Source: Zygaena filipendulae (lineage: Eukaryota > Arthropoda > Insecta > Lepidoptera > Zygaenidae). From it: DNA of 64,000 nucleotides. The stretch spans positions 14,334,501 through 14,398,500 of the forward strand of contig OU015655.1 of assembly GCA_907165275.2 (NCBI GenBank), written 5' to 3'. Position 1 is the first letter of the stretch. Every line of letters starts with the position of its first letter. Positions 1-13,600 of this stretch are shown in pieces. The translations under genes and the position numbers were made by a program. The notes beneath the pieces are model-generated. The model saw only the letters and a list, made by a program, of their open reading frames with translations. It was not told the origin of the DNA and ran no database searches.

Positions 1-363
1 TTTACAGCAGCAAGATTAATTACTAACGCGTTCGTTTTTTACCTTTCGTTTTATGAAATTGAAAAAATAAAAAATTAGACAGGTTATCAATCACAAAAGT
101 GAAATTTTAGCAAAACAAATTAAAAAAAAAACCTTTAAAAAATAAATGACAATAAAATATAGGCCTTTTCTGACTTAACCATTACTGACGTAAATTCTCG
201 TTCTAGGTAATGGGATTAAAAGTATCCTGTTTTACTCTGGGATACGTTAAACAGTGTTTTTTTTTTAAAACCCCCAATAGTTCCAGAGTTTACTCCAACA
301 AACGCACAAACTTTTCCTCTTTATAATACCACATACCTAATCCAGTAATCCTTATCTAAACCT

Positions 364-470
364 AGTCGGTTTCACCCGCGGTAATTTCGTAGCTCCCGCG
401 GGAATTACGGGATGAAAAGTACCTACCCTATGTCCTTCTCCGTCTGTATCCTTGACAACGAGTATGCGTG
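364..470 (-). mobile_element. hairpin-ended (Helitron-like) repeat, partial
   Basis: GGTTTCACCCGCGGTAATTT, CCCGCGGGAATTACGGGATG and CCTATGTCCTTCTCCGT are the hairpin and neighbouring core of this family. The CTAG end is altered to CCTAG. Confidence 0.6.
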
Positions 471-916
471 ACGTTACGTGACGTGAAAGTGTAAAAAACA
501 TACATACAATCGAACATAGAACCTCCTCCTTTTTGGAAGTCGGTTAACAAAATACATACCTACTTTTTCCGACACTTCCAACAATTATTAATTATCGTTA
601 TATTTCAATCAATTAAGTTATTTATAGAAGAAAACTTTATTCAATGGTATAATAATAAAAATCGTCCATCGATGTTAACCTAAAATCTTTATCGGGTTTT
701 TGATGTGTAGCAGTCTCACAAGTGCCGTGTTTGCAAACTTCGCGCTCCGCTTATTGGTCCAAATTACTTACATTGGAAGTTCCACTTCGAGCCCTCGGGT
801 TGACAGCAGACGTTAAACTTCTCTGGTAACATTATTATCTCGACACAGCGTGCAGGGAATGATATATTTAACTTTATCTAGTTCCCGCTAAGTACAACAT
901 AATTGTATTTCTCTAT

Positions 917-1060
917 TAGCCGTTCCCAGCGGTTCTAACCGCGTTACTTCGGAGATCCCGCAGCAATTCCCGGATAAGAAGTACACCAAATCCTTGTACC
1001 TATACCTAAATCTCGGAAACGGCTCCAACGATTTTCATGAAATTTTGTATGCAGGAGGTT
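917..1060 (-). mobile_element. hairpin-ended repeat, partial
   Basis: A decayed hairpin (GCGGTTCTAACCGCG) is followed by GGAGATCCCGCAGCAATTCC and an AAATTTTGTATGCAGG end stretch. Confidence 0.5.
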
Positions 1061-1383
1061 TGATTTTTAGAAAACGTCGATATAACCGTGTTTGCGGGCA
1101 ATGAAAAATGAGTGTTTGGTAGATACTCCTTTACCGACCAGCAACACTAAAGCTACTTAACAATAAATGGCATTGTTAAACTGTGATGATAAATATATAT
1201 TATATTAACGTAAAAACTATAAAATTAACTAAAAAAAATATCGAGCAAAGTTCGGTCATCCAGATTATGTACTTTCATGTAAATCAGTCCAGTAATTTTT
1301 GCATCGCGGGCTTTCAAATCAACAGACAAAAAACCTTTTAACTTTTCAACAATTGGATTGTGATCACATTATATTATGAGTAG

Positions 1384-1775
1384 CCTGTCCCACGCGGTTT
1401 CACCCACGATAATTTCGAAGTTCCCGCGGAGTTGTTCCATACAAACTTTGCAACCCCTTTTCATTTATTTATTTTTATTTATTTATTTAATTTCAAGTAA
1501 CAGTGACTCATTTTGGTTAGTATTACGCACTTAAAAACTATGTGTTAGTAGTTGACAGGCTTAGGGGTTGAATTTTCAAAAATCCTTTCTTATCGGATAC
1601 CTAAGTCATACAAAGAACAAACCATCCAAGTTTCAGGTCTCTTCGATCAGCGGTTTAGGCTGTGCGTTGATCCATCAGTCATTCAGGACAAAGCATTTTA
1701 TATGTATAGATAAACTTTGTCAGCATATTCTAACGGTGACTTCAAACTAACGCGATTAAAATCGGTGGGAACGGC
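1384..1775 (-). mobile_element. hairpin-ended repeat, 'GGACAAAGCATTTTATATG' subfamily
   Basis: The start CCACGCGGTTTCACCCACG and the body CATACAAAGAACAAACCATC... GGACAAAGCATTTTATATG are shared with 7662, 40686 and 55230. An (ATTT)n stretch at 1463-1495 interrupts it, possibly a nested tail. Confidence 0.65.
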
Positions 1776-2035
1776 TTGTAATATTAGTACCTACTAATAA
1801 AGAGGAAGTCGTTTGTCTGTTTGTTTAAGGGGAGTGATGTCTGGATTAATGGGATCGATTCGAAAAATTATTTAACTGTTAAGAAGCTTTTCCTCAGTGG
1901 ATAACATCGAATACTCTTAATCCGGGTAACAGCAGTTTGATATGACAGCCTTCAGCCCAAGGATATTTCGATACTGACGCAGGTATAAACGTCAAAGAAT
2001 TGAGTTTACTATTAAATTAGAATTAAAAGCAACTC

Positions 2036-2165
2036 TGTCTGTCTGTAGGTGACCTTTTCGCACCTTAACTACGGATTCCGTTGTCAGGGGCTCAGAGAAG
2101 GGCATAGGGTACTTTTTATCAGGAACTCCGAAATTAATATGAGTGAAACCGCGGGGAACAGCTAG
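2036..2165 (+). mobile_element. hairpin-ended repeat, plus orientation
   Basis: Ends AGTGAAACCGCGGGGAACAGCTAG, with the hairpin half-decayed (ATGAGTGAAACCGCGG). The core GGGTACTTTTTATC and AACTCCGAAATTAAT is present. Confidence 0.6.
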
Positions 2166-4975
2166 TACTTTATAAAAAAGTGGGCTATGGATCACAGATG
2201 CATATGGAAGAGTAAAGGTTAGAGTAGTAAGTATCACGGGCAAAGGGAGCATGTAAAAGCAATCCGATTCAACGCATTTCAATAGACTAACAAATACTTC
2301 AAATCAATCCCCGTCGGTGGGCTTACCCCATCTATACGTATGTCTGCTCAAAGCTTTCCGTGTCGATAGTGCCTGGCTATACTTATACATATAATATGGC
2401 ACTACATGAATGATGTAACCTAGATTTCTTATAGTACCTACTTATCATAGATAAAATAATATATATTTATTAGAGTGGCAAAGTAGGCAGATCAAGGCCA
2501 GGATTAGGGGTAAATGCTCATAACTTGAAAAAATCAGTTAAACACTTGCTTGGGAAGTTCCGCTTTGCGAAATATATGGAATAATGTATTAAAAATGTCA
2601 TTCTATACATTTGTTACTGGCCAGCCAAATGGCGTGTGTGTGTGTGTTAAGTTAGTTGATGGGAAGAGGCTAGCTCTTTGTTGAGTGAATCATACGTACC
2701 TACCTAGTTGACAAGAAAAATAGTTTACGAGTGATAGTTTTGAAGTTTTGAATTGTAAACAACAACAAAAAGAAAATGCATGTTTTGAATTTATAATAAA
2801 GAATTTGAAATTAGGTAATAAAATGGGCAAAAAAATTGCTGCCTTGTTATAAATGAGGGCTTATTTCGGTTAGGGTGCGAAAATCAAACGGCGACATGTT
2901 CATATACAGCTGTTCTGCCGCCCCTTCTAGTATTCTGTACTTCTGTGGTAGCTACAGCAAGCTTAGAATACCTATCTGATTCTATTGTAACATTACGTGA
3001 CATCAACTGTTCGTGTTTGTGATGTTGTACTGTATCTATTGGTTTATTTATTGCTACACCTAGCTGATGTGCTCGCAACTTCATTCGTGAGGTACCTTCG
3101 ATCATCCAGTGGGAATGAGATATTATTCCGACGTAGTACCTACTTTATTTTTAATATGTAATTAGTAGGTAAAACGCAAAGTATGAACATTATGTTGCGT
3201 AAAATAAAAGCCAATATACTCGTACAAAATAAAAAGAAGAAAGTACATGGCTTCGTCATCAAAATTTATCCTATAAACTTGTAGGGGTTGACGTTAAATC
3301 ATGAGTCTATGCAAATAAGCCCCAGACAATTTATGTCTTAAAAATTAACATATCGTACGCTACACAGTGATGTATGGAGCCCGATTTATACGGTCAAGTC
3401 ATCGAAAATTAGACTGCGGTGGCCAGTTAATCGTTATCATATTCCATAGATGATATATATTCTCTTGAACAAAAAAATAAGTCTCGAGAGTCTTTTAAAA
3501 ACGTTTTTTTATAAAACAAACCTTTATTCAAATGGGCTAAAAAGAATAAACCATGCATTGCCATCCAAACTAAACGTGTATACAAAATTTCAGCTCAATC
3601 TGTTGTATACATATTATTATGTGTTTCAAAATTGAGTTGTAAGATTCTACCCATACAAATAAAGTTACATACATATATTGCAAGTTACATAAAAGCTTTT
3701 AAAAAATATGATTTCTCACACTTTTGTTTTTTTTATTCGTTTTTTTTTATGTAGGTAATGTTTGAGCGCCTTTCGCGCGAAGTTTGACAGAAAGAGGGTT
3801 GGATTAATTATTATCAAAGAATCCTAAAACAATAAATTGCTTAATTTATAATTCTTGGAAGAAACTGACATGTTAATTGGTTGAATAAAGTGCTATGCTT
3901 TGTAATAAATTCCCATGAAAAAAAAGGAATGTGAAAGGAATGCCAAGTTCGTAACATAAAAAAAATTTCAAAATAGAATAAGTACTTGGATAGCGGCTTC
4001 GCTAGTAGGTAATAAAAATAGGTTTTAAGTGATGAGAGTCGAAAGCGTCCCGAGATGGGTAGTTCACTCTAAAGTCTACACCCACGGCCTATGTTATAGT
4101 CCGTTTGTTTTACGTATTTGCTGACACACTACGTAATTTTTTATTAAATACGCTTTTCCAACCCATCAGGCATCAGCTACCGCTTATATACAATTGAAAT
4201 CATTATGTGGTCTACATTATTGTACAACATAGTTGAATTAATATCGTAGTAACTACGGATATTTACCTATGAACTTGAGTATTAAAAAGTTTTGATCACT
4301 GTGATGAGTTTTGTCTCGACAGCTAGACACCACGCATCTTCATTTCACCGTGAGCCCCTGAGCATTCTCAACCAGTTCATTAGCGCACCATCTCTCGCAT
4401 CTTTTTTCGAAAAACTAACTGCTTTTGAAAACTAACCAGCCTAGCTGCTAGTCGTCTAAAATTGCACACACCTTCATACTCGAACGAGTTTTGCTAGAAC
4501 TCCGACAGGTGACGCTGTGAATATATTTTATCAATATAGTAATAGTATACCAAAGAAGCATGTAGGTGTACGTAAAGGGACCACTTTTCCAGTAGTATTA
4601 CAAAAGCTTTTCCTTAATCTGTCGACTAGGTAAAGATAAGAGTTACTTCTGATTGAGGAGATTATAATACCAGTCATTCTCTAGTCTGCTGTACATACAA
4701 ACTGTCTTCTTTTCTGTTTATGCGTTTTTTCCTCATTCTTATATCAGACGCAGTATTATTGTTATCTGTTTTAGGTAACTTACAATTATTTTCAGAGACT
4801 CAAGTTAAATGGGTGTCTTGAAACTCAAGATACTTACTATGAATGGAATATAAAATAACTTCCCAAATTGATAACTTACCTTTTCTATATTTGAATGCTC
4901 AATCAGGCTCCACCGGTGAATCCATAAATACCTATTTATTCTTTGTTCCATCAATAAGCAGATTTATATACCTAC

Positions 4976-5240
4976 TAGCTGTCCCTACTGATTTCATCCG
5001 CGGTAATTTCGGGGTTCCCGCGGTGATTCCGGGAAAAAAGTGCTGTAGTTTACGGTGATACGCAGTTCCCCGCATTAATTCCGGAGTTCCCGCTTAAATT
5101 CCGGGATAAAAACTATCCTATCTTTTAAGTTGGAACATATTATAAATTGTTACAAAATTTTATCAAAATCCGTCCAGTAGTTTCGGAGTCCATCGCGGAC
5201 AAACAATGTGACACGTGATTTTTATATATTAAGATAGTCA
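4976..5240 (-). mobile_element. hairpin-ended repeat, 'ACAATGTGACACGTGATTT' subfamily
   Basis: It runs from CTAGCTGTCCC through a duplicated CCCGC block to TTTCGGAGTCCATCGCGGAC and ACACGTGATTTTTATATATT. The same subfamily occurs at 38002, 48261 and 61960-62413. Confidence 0.75.
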
Positions 5241-5841
5241 CCTACGTATTAGTAGGTATAGTTAACTTTCGGACTTCAAAAATTCAATTATCTTTTAGAA
5301 TTAATAAGGTGTAATACATCAAATTACAAAGTTAATAAAAAGTACCTACAATTGATAAATTTAATCTGACTGGGCTCCACAGTCATATAACATAAACACG
5401 ATGTACTTTTGGTCTGATATATTATTATATGCACACATAAAGATTTTATTCAATTTCCAATTTTGAACTTATTTAATTTGAATTTTAATACAAAAAGAAA
5501 ACATAAATTTTATGGCGAGTGTATAGTTGTGATCTGGAACAGTCTACGCATACCTATTGAGAAAGGAAAACTTTATGGTTGAATTCTAGGTAATTTGTAG
5601 TCAAATTTAATAAAATAAAATAAGCGATTACAGTATTGAGGTACACATAACATTTATTTCGTGAAAATGGTTCCCAAATACTAAATACTTAACAAATTAA
5701 ACGTTAGATGTTACTCTATGTAAGCTGTAACTTTACCATCGACAATCGATATAATATAGAGATACTAAGCTAGCAAAGACTATCACGATCATGGAAAAAA
5801 GTTGATATACCTACAATATAATGTAATATACTTTCTCGTAA

Positions 5842-5919
5842 CTTACACATATCTTTTTAATAGACCCATTAAGCTACAAGCTACAAGCTTAATGGGTCTA
5901 TTAAAAAGATATGTGTAAG
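5842..5919. repeat. perfect 34-bp inverted repeat (hairpin)
   Basis: The arms 5842-5875 and 5886-5919 are exact reverse complements, with a 10-base loop. The end of the right arm (ATATGTGTAAG) is duplicated at 5920-5930. It could form a stable cruciform or RNA stem. Confidence 0.95.
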
Positions 5920-6031
5920 ATATGTGTAAGCTTTCTGTTGTATTATAAACATCAAATAAACGTGCTAAATAATACTACATGCATAATTGCATAATATTAT
6001 GTTATGAAAAGTTAATAGAGTTTTTATTACT

Positions 6032-6132
6032 TTCATTTATTTATTTATTTATTTGCAAGAATATGGTAGGTACATAAGTTGGTGTTACTCTAAGATTGAT
6101 TCAGCATATTCTGCCGTTGCCGGCGTACAAAT
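6032..6132 (-). mobile_element. probable LINE tail, minus orientation
   Basis: A (TTTA)n tract at 6034-6055 is followed by GCAAGAATATGGTAGGTAC and CTGCCGTTGCCGGCG, the layout of a reverse-oriented non-LTR 3' end. Confidence 0.35.
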
Positions 6133-7459
6133 GTCAACTTTAACATAAAATTCCAAAATTATTTTAAACAATTAAAAACATGCATATAGCCGAATGCAGA
6201 ACCTCCTCCTTTTTGGAAGTCGGTCCAAAGTTAATATAAAAAGCCAATAATCAAATTTAAATGTCAAGACTGCAATAATATAATACCTAATAACAAAAAC
6301 AATACACTAGCAGTCGAGAACGAAAACAAAAGGTAATAATTACACCAACAATACAATTTTAAAATTATTCAGAATAGTTGATGTCAAATAAAAAACAAAA
6401 AAAAAATAAAGTGGCTAAAATAAAAGAACAATTGGTTTTGTCAGATAAAGAGAAAATAAAAGAATGCAATATAATTATTTCATGGTTTAAAAAAATATCA
6501 AATAAAAATTAAACTTAAAAAATTCAAAATAAACCGGTCAGTAAGAGGACAAAATAAAAATAAAAATAAAAAGATTTTAGAAAATTATAAGAACTCTATT
6601 ACTTTTACACTTAGTGATGATAGTTTTACACTTTTACAGCATGAAACCATCCTATAAATTATAGAATTACAAACATTAAATGTAATGATTATAATGTATA
6701 ATAATATACGTATATCATAATGGTGGTTCTTAAACACTAGTTGACTTACAGTTACGATTCTGTCTGTCTCCCCCTAAACGTTCATTGAAAAAAATCGATA
6801 GCAGAAAAAGTTGGTATTTAGAATACAGTAAATACAAATTAGTGATAATTCTGCAATAGGTATAGCAACATTTTACTTTAAAACCATCAAAAGTGACTGT
6901 TTATTACTTACCCTATTCTTTACGTATTTATCGATTTCTTTATAAATAGAATAAATATCTTGGATGATACGATTATTTTAAACTTATACGAAAAAAAAAA
7001 CTACTACGGACTACGGATTTTACGAATATTTTAACCACTTTCTCTTTTCCCCTAAGATATTCGACTTAATTATGTACTTCCAATAAATGAATTAGTACTA
7101 ATTTTGCGAGAGTTCAAGGTATATTTTAGCTGGGAGAGACACACAGAATCACTTCCAGTATCTATAATTATATAATTGTATAAACTATAAACACAGATAC
7201 AATAACATACCATATTACCTACTTTAATTTCTTAAATTTAGATTAAGTTATCGCAGTTTAACTGACTTTTGGACAAATATTTTTACATGTTAACATATTT
7301 ACCTACTCAAGAATTTGATTAAACGAACTGCGAGATTTCCCAAACCCTTTTGGTTCCCACAGCATCCAAGCGATCAACGCCAGTTCGCACACTTTAACTA
7401 CAAACATTGATTTATACAGATTATCCTATTCACACCAATTATTAAAGTTATATAATAAC

Positions 7460-7656
7460 TAGCTGTGCCCCGCGGATTCACCCGCGGAAATTTTGGAGTT
7501 CCCGCGGGAATTTCGGGATAAAAAGTATCCTATATCCTTCTCTGTACCCCTGCAACGTGCATGCCAAATTTCTTCCAAATCCGTTCAGCCGTTTTTGCGT
7601 GATTGAGTAACAAACATCCAAACATCCACACTTTCACATTTATAATATTAGTAGGA
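7460..7656 (-). mobile_element. hairpin-ended repeat, well preserved
   Basis: Read on the minus strand it begins ...CCTACTAATATTATAAATGTG and ends with CCGCGGGTGAATCCGCGG, a hairpin, then GGCACAGCTAG. The spacing of stem, short gap and CTAG is that of a Helitron 3' end. Confidence 0.8.
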
Positions 7657-7661
7657 TAATA

Positions 7662-7906
7662 CTAGCTGTTGATCGCGGTTTCACGCGCGATAATTTCGGA
7701 GTTCCCGCGGAATTGTTTCATACAACTTTGCAACAACTTTTCACCCTCTCAGGGGTGTAATATCGGAAAATCCTTTCTTATCGGATGTTTTCTTTGTATG
7801 AACAAATAAAAAACCCTCCAAGTTTCAGGTTTCTACAAGCAGCGGTTTAGGCTGTACGTTGATCCGTCCGTCGGTCATTCAGGACAAAGCATTTTATATG
7901 TAGGAG
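7662..7906 (-). mobile_element. hairpin-ended repeat, 'GGACAAAGCATTTTATATG' subfamily
   Basis: CTAGCTGTTGATCGCGGTTT starts the plus-strand view. It continues with CAACAACTTTTCACCCTCTC and ends GGACAAAGCATTTTATATG. It abuts the copy at 7460-7656 with six bases between. Confidence 0.75.
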
Positions 7907-8372
7907 TGCGTTATTGAAGTGAATAATAATTGTATGTATTTAGTTGTTGGAGTGTCGTACAATGATAATAAAAGTATTGGTATCATACGGACAGAATTTT
8001 TCACATACCTATTTCCGAGATGAGTTTATTCGGAGACACTCGATATGAAATTTTGCTAGTTCATTAACGGTTATTAGCTACCATATCTGCATGTCAATGC
8101 ATATTGATTGGAATAATAAAAATAAATGTAACTAAATACTTCGATATTTTTTGCAACTGATGTGTTGCTATCAATTTTCGGTTTCAATCGGTTTTGCTAT
8201 TACAACGTGTATACATTTCGACACCTAAAATATCGAGCAAACAATGAAGATTACCATATTTCATAAATTGTAGCTGCTCTATCAAAACTAATCACAAAAC
8301 AGCCATGTTTCTGATTGAAATCGAAAAATGACAATGACAAAAAAGTTATACCTACTCAATTGTCCTACTGAG

Positions 8373-8553
<181 letters not shown>

Positions 8554-10180
8554 AGATGGCAGCGGTTAAAGGTTGCTGACCCCCTCTTGTAATACTTGTA
8601 AGTTGTAATATCTTTGGGCGATCCTCTTAAAGTTGATAGAGATCCGCGTTGTTGAGTTGTTTGGTGATGGAAGAGCGGCGGATGGTGGTTTCGCCACCCT
8701 TCTCCGAGCATCAGACGTGCGTGAAACTGGCGTGGACCACGTCCTCCTGGGAGATTTGAGTGCCACATGTGAAGTACTACAATTTGCACACGTCCGTATA
8801 CAGTAATTATAACAGAATTGATTGATTTTGGTCACATCTTGCACGCTTTAACGTCCTATTTTCAGAAACCCTGTGTACACTTGTACAGGCTGTAAGGTTA
8901 AACTAGGGACGTATTGAAGGAGTGTTCAATATTCGATTCTTATCTCAAATATTATATTAAAAAAAAACTAACAAAATTATTTTTGACGTCAATGTCCATA
9001 TATAAAAAAAAATTGAACTTGCAGTAGGTAATCATTCAACGTCTCTTCCATTGTTTTTCCTCTCACCGACATTAAATATAAAAGTCATTTACCCATGTTT
9101 TTAATTACTTATGTTTTTATCAATATTTTTTTTATTATTATATTTTTGTTAGTTATATTTAATCATGAACTAGTGAGGATTTGAATATGGCCATCTTTTA
9201 AAATACACCCATTATATAAATATGAAAACGATTGACATTATTTTGACATTGATTGACAAACCGACTTTGAATTTCCTTGGATCTTAGTTTTTTATGGCTA
9301 TAGGTAGGTTGGACCTGGACCTCCACCTGAAAGTGAATCTTATAAAATAAATGAAATAAAATAATTAGGTATAAAAAAAATTGGGTCAATACGGACGGTA
9401 ACGATGGGGAGAGCTTTTTGGTTTGTACCTAATGTGACTTTTGGTGACTTTTTTGTGCAAACGAACAGAGGATTATCAAATTGCGGAGTCTAAAAGCAAA
9501 AAAGTTATTTATTTTTTAAACGTATTAAATAGAAATTTCAAGTTATTCAGGTAGCTGAATCTACTAATATGCATTCAAAATACCCAATTAACATTGAAAA
9601 TTGAACAAACAAATACAGGCACGGTGTATAATAATTATGACGTGTTGATTGGAAATTAAACATTGCCATTGGTAGTAAGGATTGTAACTGGGTAAGGATT
9701 GTAATCTAAATTTACGGACTTTAAAATAATAGCCTTAGAGTTTAGGGTTTATTAAGAATTAGGGCCTATATTATAACATATTTTTAGGTGTTTTAATGTG
9801 AATTCTATAAAAAAGTTGTGAAGGGTTCGGTAGATACTAAACTTCCAATTTGAAAATTTGATTGTTGCAACTTACATTATTTTCAGACGGTCCTAATAAA
9901 TCTTGCGATGAGTATTTCCCAAAAATTCCCTTCCCAGAAGATAGTCATTGTACTGAACATAAAATAAAAAAAGAAAAGTTTCATTAGAAAATAATCATCT
10001 TAATCTCATCATCATCTTATCTGTTGAAAAGAAATTACTATGACATCATCTCGCACTAGGGCTGCTTTTTTTTACTATAATATTATAACTTAATAAAAAA
10101 AATATTGAATTGTTTTCGTTATCTCAAATCAAATTTTCTGCGATGACTTTAGTATTAGCGATATCGGAAAAATGTATAAT

Positions 10181-10186
10181 TTTATT
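10181..10186 (-). terminator. candidate polyadenylation signal of the GluR gene
   Basis: AATAAA is read on the minus strand 118 bases past the TGA at 10304. It is the first such hexamer noticed downstream of the stop codon. In AT-rich DNA this motif is common by chance. Confidence 0.35.
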
Positions 10187-10303
10187 GAAGCTTAGTCGTA
10201 GTGTTAGAAAATATCTATTTGAATTTCGTATGAAAACTAGTCTTTCGTTATTATAACAACCAACAGATGTCAGGAGTCGCTCGATGCGAACCGCCGTAGT
10301 CGA

Positions 10304-10639
10304 TCACGGCGCTTCCGTGCCATTCAAAACTTTACTCTGAAGTACCTTCGCATATAATTTAAAATCACTCACACCGGCGAAAGCCGCCCCGTTCCACCCG
10401 AGCCGCTCGCGGTCGCGCTGCGGCGTCCTTTGTGGCGGCGTTTTGCGTTCGTTGCGCGACGCGAGCCGGGCTTTGGCGCGCAGCGCGGCGCGCAGCGGCA
10501 CGTTGGCGCGGACCGCCTCGGCCCGGCCGTGCTGGCAGAACTCCAGCAGCGCCACCAACAGCGCCACCACCAAACCGCCGACGAGCACGTAGAAGATACC
10601 GGCCACCTGGCTCAGTGTCATCTCGGTTATTGATGACTC
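10304..10639 (-). CDS. GluR terminal exon: M4 and C-terminal tail
   Basis: The acceptor is ATTCCAG. The exon encodes [20 protein letters not shown], then [19 protein letters not shown] (M4), then an Arg/Ala-rich basic tail ending NGTEAP with TGA at 10304-10306. It enters in phase 0, which does not match the phase-2 exit of the previous placed exon, so an exon is missing between them. A GTGAGT site (G at 10372) after GCC GGT could also serve as a donor to an unseen last exon, giving alternative C-termini. The exon is far more GC-rich than its surroundings. Confidence 0.9.
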   Translation of the reverse strand, partial: ESSITEMTLSQVAGIFYVLVGGLVVALLVALLEFCQHGRAEAVRANVPLRAALRAKARLASRNERKTPPQRTPQRDRERLGWNGAAFAGVSDFKLYAKVLQSKVLNGTEAP

Positions 10640-13600
10640 CTGGAATGTCCACAACGAAAAATTGTTAAAAAAAAAAACCATTTGAACTTTCTGAGGATTG
10701 TAAAAATTTAAAAAAACAATTTTTTTAACGACTTTAACCAAGAAGTCGTATGTGTGTTCGAACAGTAAAAATCCGATAAAAATCAAAGAAGAAGGGATAC
10801 CTATTCATATTTTGGATAATCATTATTGTAAGGAGCATTTTGCATATTCATTGTTATAAGAATAGTAGAGGTAGTATAGAGGTAACTTAGATAATTCTTA
10901 TTATACAACCTGGCCCAGGCCAGGTTCCTCGTTTTTAGGTAACCAATGGATAATAGTAGTGATCACAAATATTTTATCATTATATTGCTACAGCCATTCC
11001 CATGGACGTTTCAATTCAGGTAGTTTATGTATATAATGTAGTTAGTATCGAAAAGTAGTAAACATTTCAACCGGTCGTTAAACTTTATTAAATACCTACT
11101 ATCAAAAAGAAAATCAACGACTGTCGATAGTGATTACATAATATTTCTGATGCTAATTTGACTCACATGCAGTACTCTTTTTCGTATGAAATCCGTGCCG
11201 TACCATCTACTTATTATTTAATTTTACTTTTAGATATTATTTCCCAGACCATCCTATATCTTACCAAACCCACTTAGTTTATCTAGTAGATATTTAATTC
11301 ATTCGCACCTCATACGCGTCAGTCAAGTTGCAGTCAGGCTTCCTCGAATACGTCGACCATTTAAGCCACAGTTTCGATATAACGCCACTTTCCTTCAAGT
11401 TAACTATGGCCAAATTAATCCCCTCCCTGAAATCATAAATTGAAACACTTTCAACAAAATATAAAACGTTTCTCTTGGATCACTCTATATCGACTAGCTG
11501 TTCTCCGCGGTTTCACCCGCGGTAATTTCAGAGTTCCCGCGGGAATTCCGGGTTACAATACAACGTATGTTACTCAGGGATAAAGTAGCATTAAAATGGT
11601 GAAAGAACTTTGAAAGCGGTCCATTAGTTTTTGAATTAAATCCAAACAAACAAATCAAAATGAAATCTTTTCCCTTTATAATATTAATTTAAATGAAATC
11701 CGAAAATTTATTGCGTAGTTTAAAGGATCTTATCTTACAGACGGCGGGTAGCGACTTTGTTTTATATACTATGTAAAGATTTCTACATGATAAAGTATAA
11801 ATAAACAGAAATATCTAGTTACTTATTTTACAAAAGAAACGATAAGCTTTTACAAACATTGGTTACAAGGTTAACCTTATTTATTGATCAAATGTTATGT
11901 ACAGACTACACAAAACGAATAAATACGAGTAAAACCAAATGAAGCATACCGATCAAAGCGACACCTTGCACCGCCACAAAATGTGGCATTTCTTATGGCG
12001 GCTCAAAGAAAATATGTACTTGAGTTATGAGCATTCATTACTGTCCATTGATTATTATTTTCCCATCTATCATCGTCTCTTGTGGGCAATTCATCCCCCA
12101 ATCAAATACGAAAATACTGAACCTATCTATATACGTATATACGTATTCAATGTCAATACACGAGTAAAAATTAGATATTATGTGCCTATTGATTGGTTTG
12201 CGTCAGAATGAACTATGTCTAAATAGGTAGGTACACACGTAGGTAGATACCCACGTACATACATCGTATTATACTCTTTGTAAGTAAATATATGAAAATT
12301 TAAGTGAAAATGGATTTTGAAGGCTTACGAAGACTCGAAATTTGATGCAAGGCCTCGTTCTGTTGTCTTGACAGGCACTTAAACTTAAACTTTCTTCATA
12401 ATAATTAATTTAATTTTGATTGACTAATCTCATCCATAATAGGGATGTTGACTACTATTGAAAATCAAAATTCTAATTAGTCCGTCAGTTTGAAAATAAA
12501 AAAAAACAATAGACACGTATTTTTTTGGTTTTTTAAATAAATTAAAATATACAGACATAAAGCGCATTAAAGTTTAGGATGAGGAGGTCGTGACGTCACT
12601 AACCGCAAAACAGCCATACAAACTGTCAGAATAGTGACGTCACGCGAAATTTCAACTCAATATATCGCCGTTATTTTTTGATTACGTAAAAAAAGAAAAA
12701 ATACGTGTCCAATATTTTTTAATAATCTACAAGACGGATTAAAAAATAAAAATTAGTCAACATGCCCATTACTTATTTATACCTACTACCTACTCAAACA
12801 AGCGGTTTTAATTCTAATTGTAAGCATGATACGGACACAAACAAGTAGAGGGCTGTAGGTAGACTGACTTTAAAATTGTACTTTTGCGTATAAACTACGT
12901 GAAAAAAAAGAACGAATTGACGCGATTTAACTTAACGTACCAATTTTCAAATATGCGAATCGGCCAGTTTTTGTAAGGTTCCAAGTTAAATAACAGAGTA
13001 GGTACGGAGGGAATTTTTCAGTTTAAAGAGAGATTGATATACCGACTAAATATGCACGGCACAATGGAAAATTTTGAGGTAGAGCCGTTAAAAGTACGCC
13101 CGCAAACAGTGTGGGGACTCGGGGAATACCAGAAAAAATGTGGCAGCATAAATTCGATATGTGAAGAGTACCAAAGCACCGACGCCATCCACCGTAGCGC
13201 GTCGAGTAAATTTACGACTTTTCAAAATTCAACCGGGAATAACCGGGCACTGGAAAGATTTCAGCCGGATAGTGCAGGCAGCTAACACCGGGCACCGCCG
13301 CGCCGCAGTGAATGGAAATAGGAAAAAGTTACTCCGTATAAAAATATCCGTGTGAAATTGTCCATAACTGTATGAACTATAAGCACTTGTATTGGTGTAT
13401 CGTATTGTGTGCTTAGCTAATACTAAGGTTTTTTTTCTCTATTATCATGTTTTTGGTTATTACACTTTTATGCCTTAACTACTCAAGCGCTGACCATGAA
13501 ATTTTGCATACATGACAAACAAGATTCTTTGGCCATAATGCACGTCCCAAAAACATAATTCCAGTGGCAATAAATGTTTTGGCATCTGGAGCATCAAAAC

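Noticed and set aside
10365..10668. Frames of 67-95 codons on both strands over the M4 exon
   Set aside because: They are shadow frames of the GC-rich receptor exon. Only the frame with the M4 helix and family motifs is real.
11160..11212. Tyr-Gly-Thr on the minus strand before a GTGAGT site
   Set aside because: It lies on the wrong side of the S2-end exon for the S2 start, and the neighbouring residues do not match the family.
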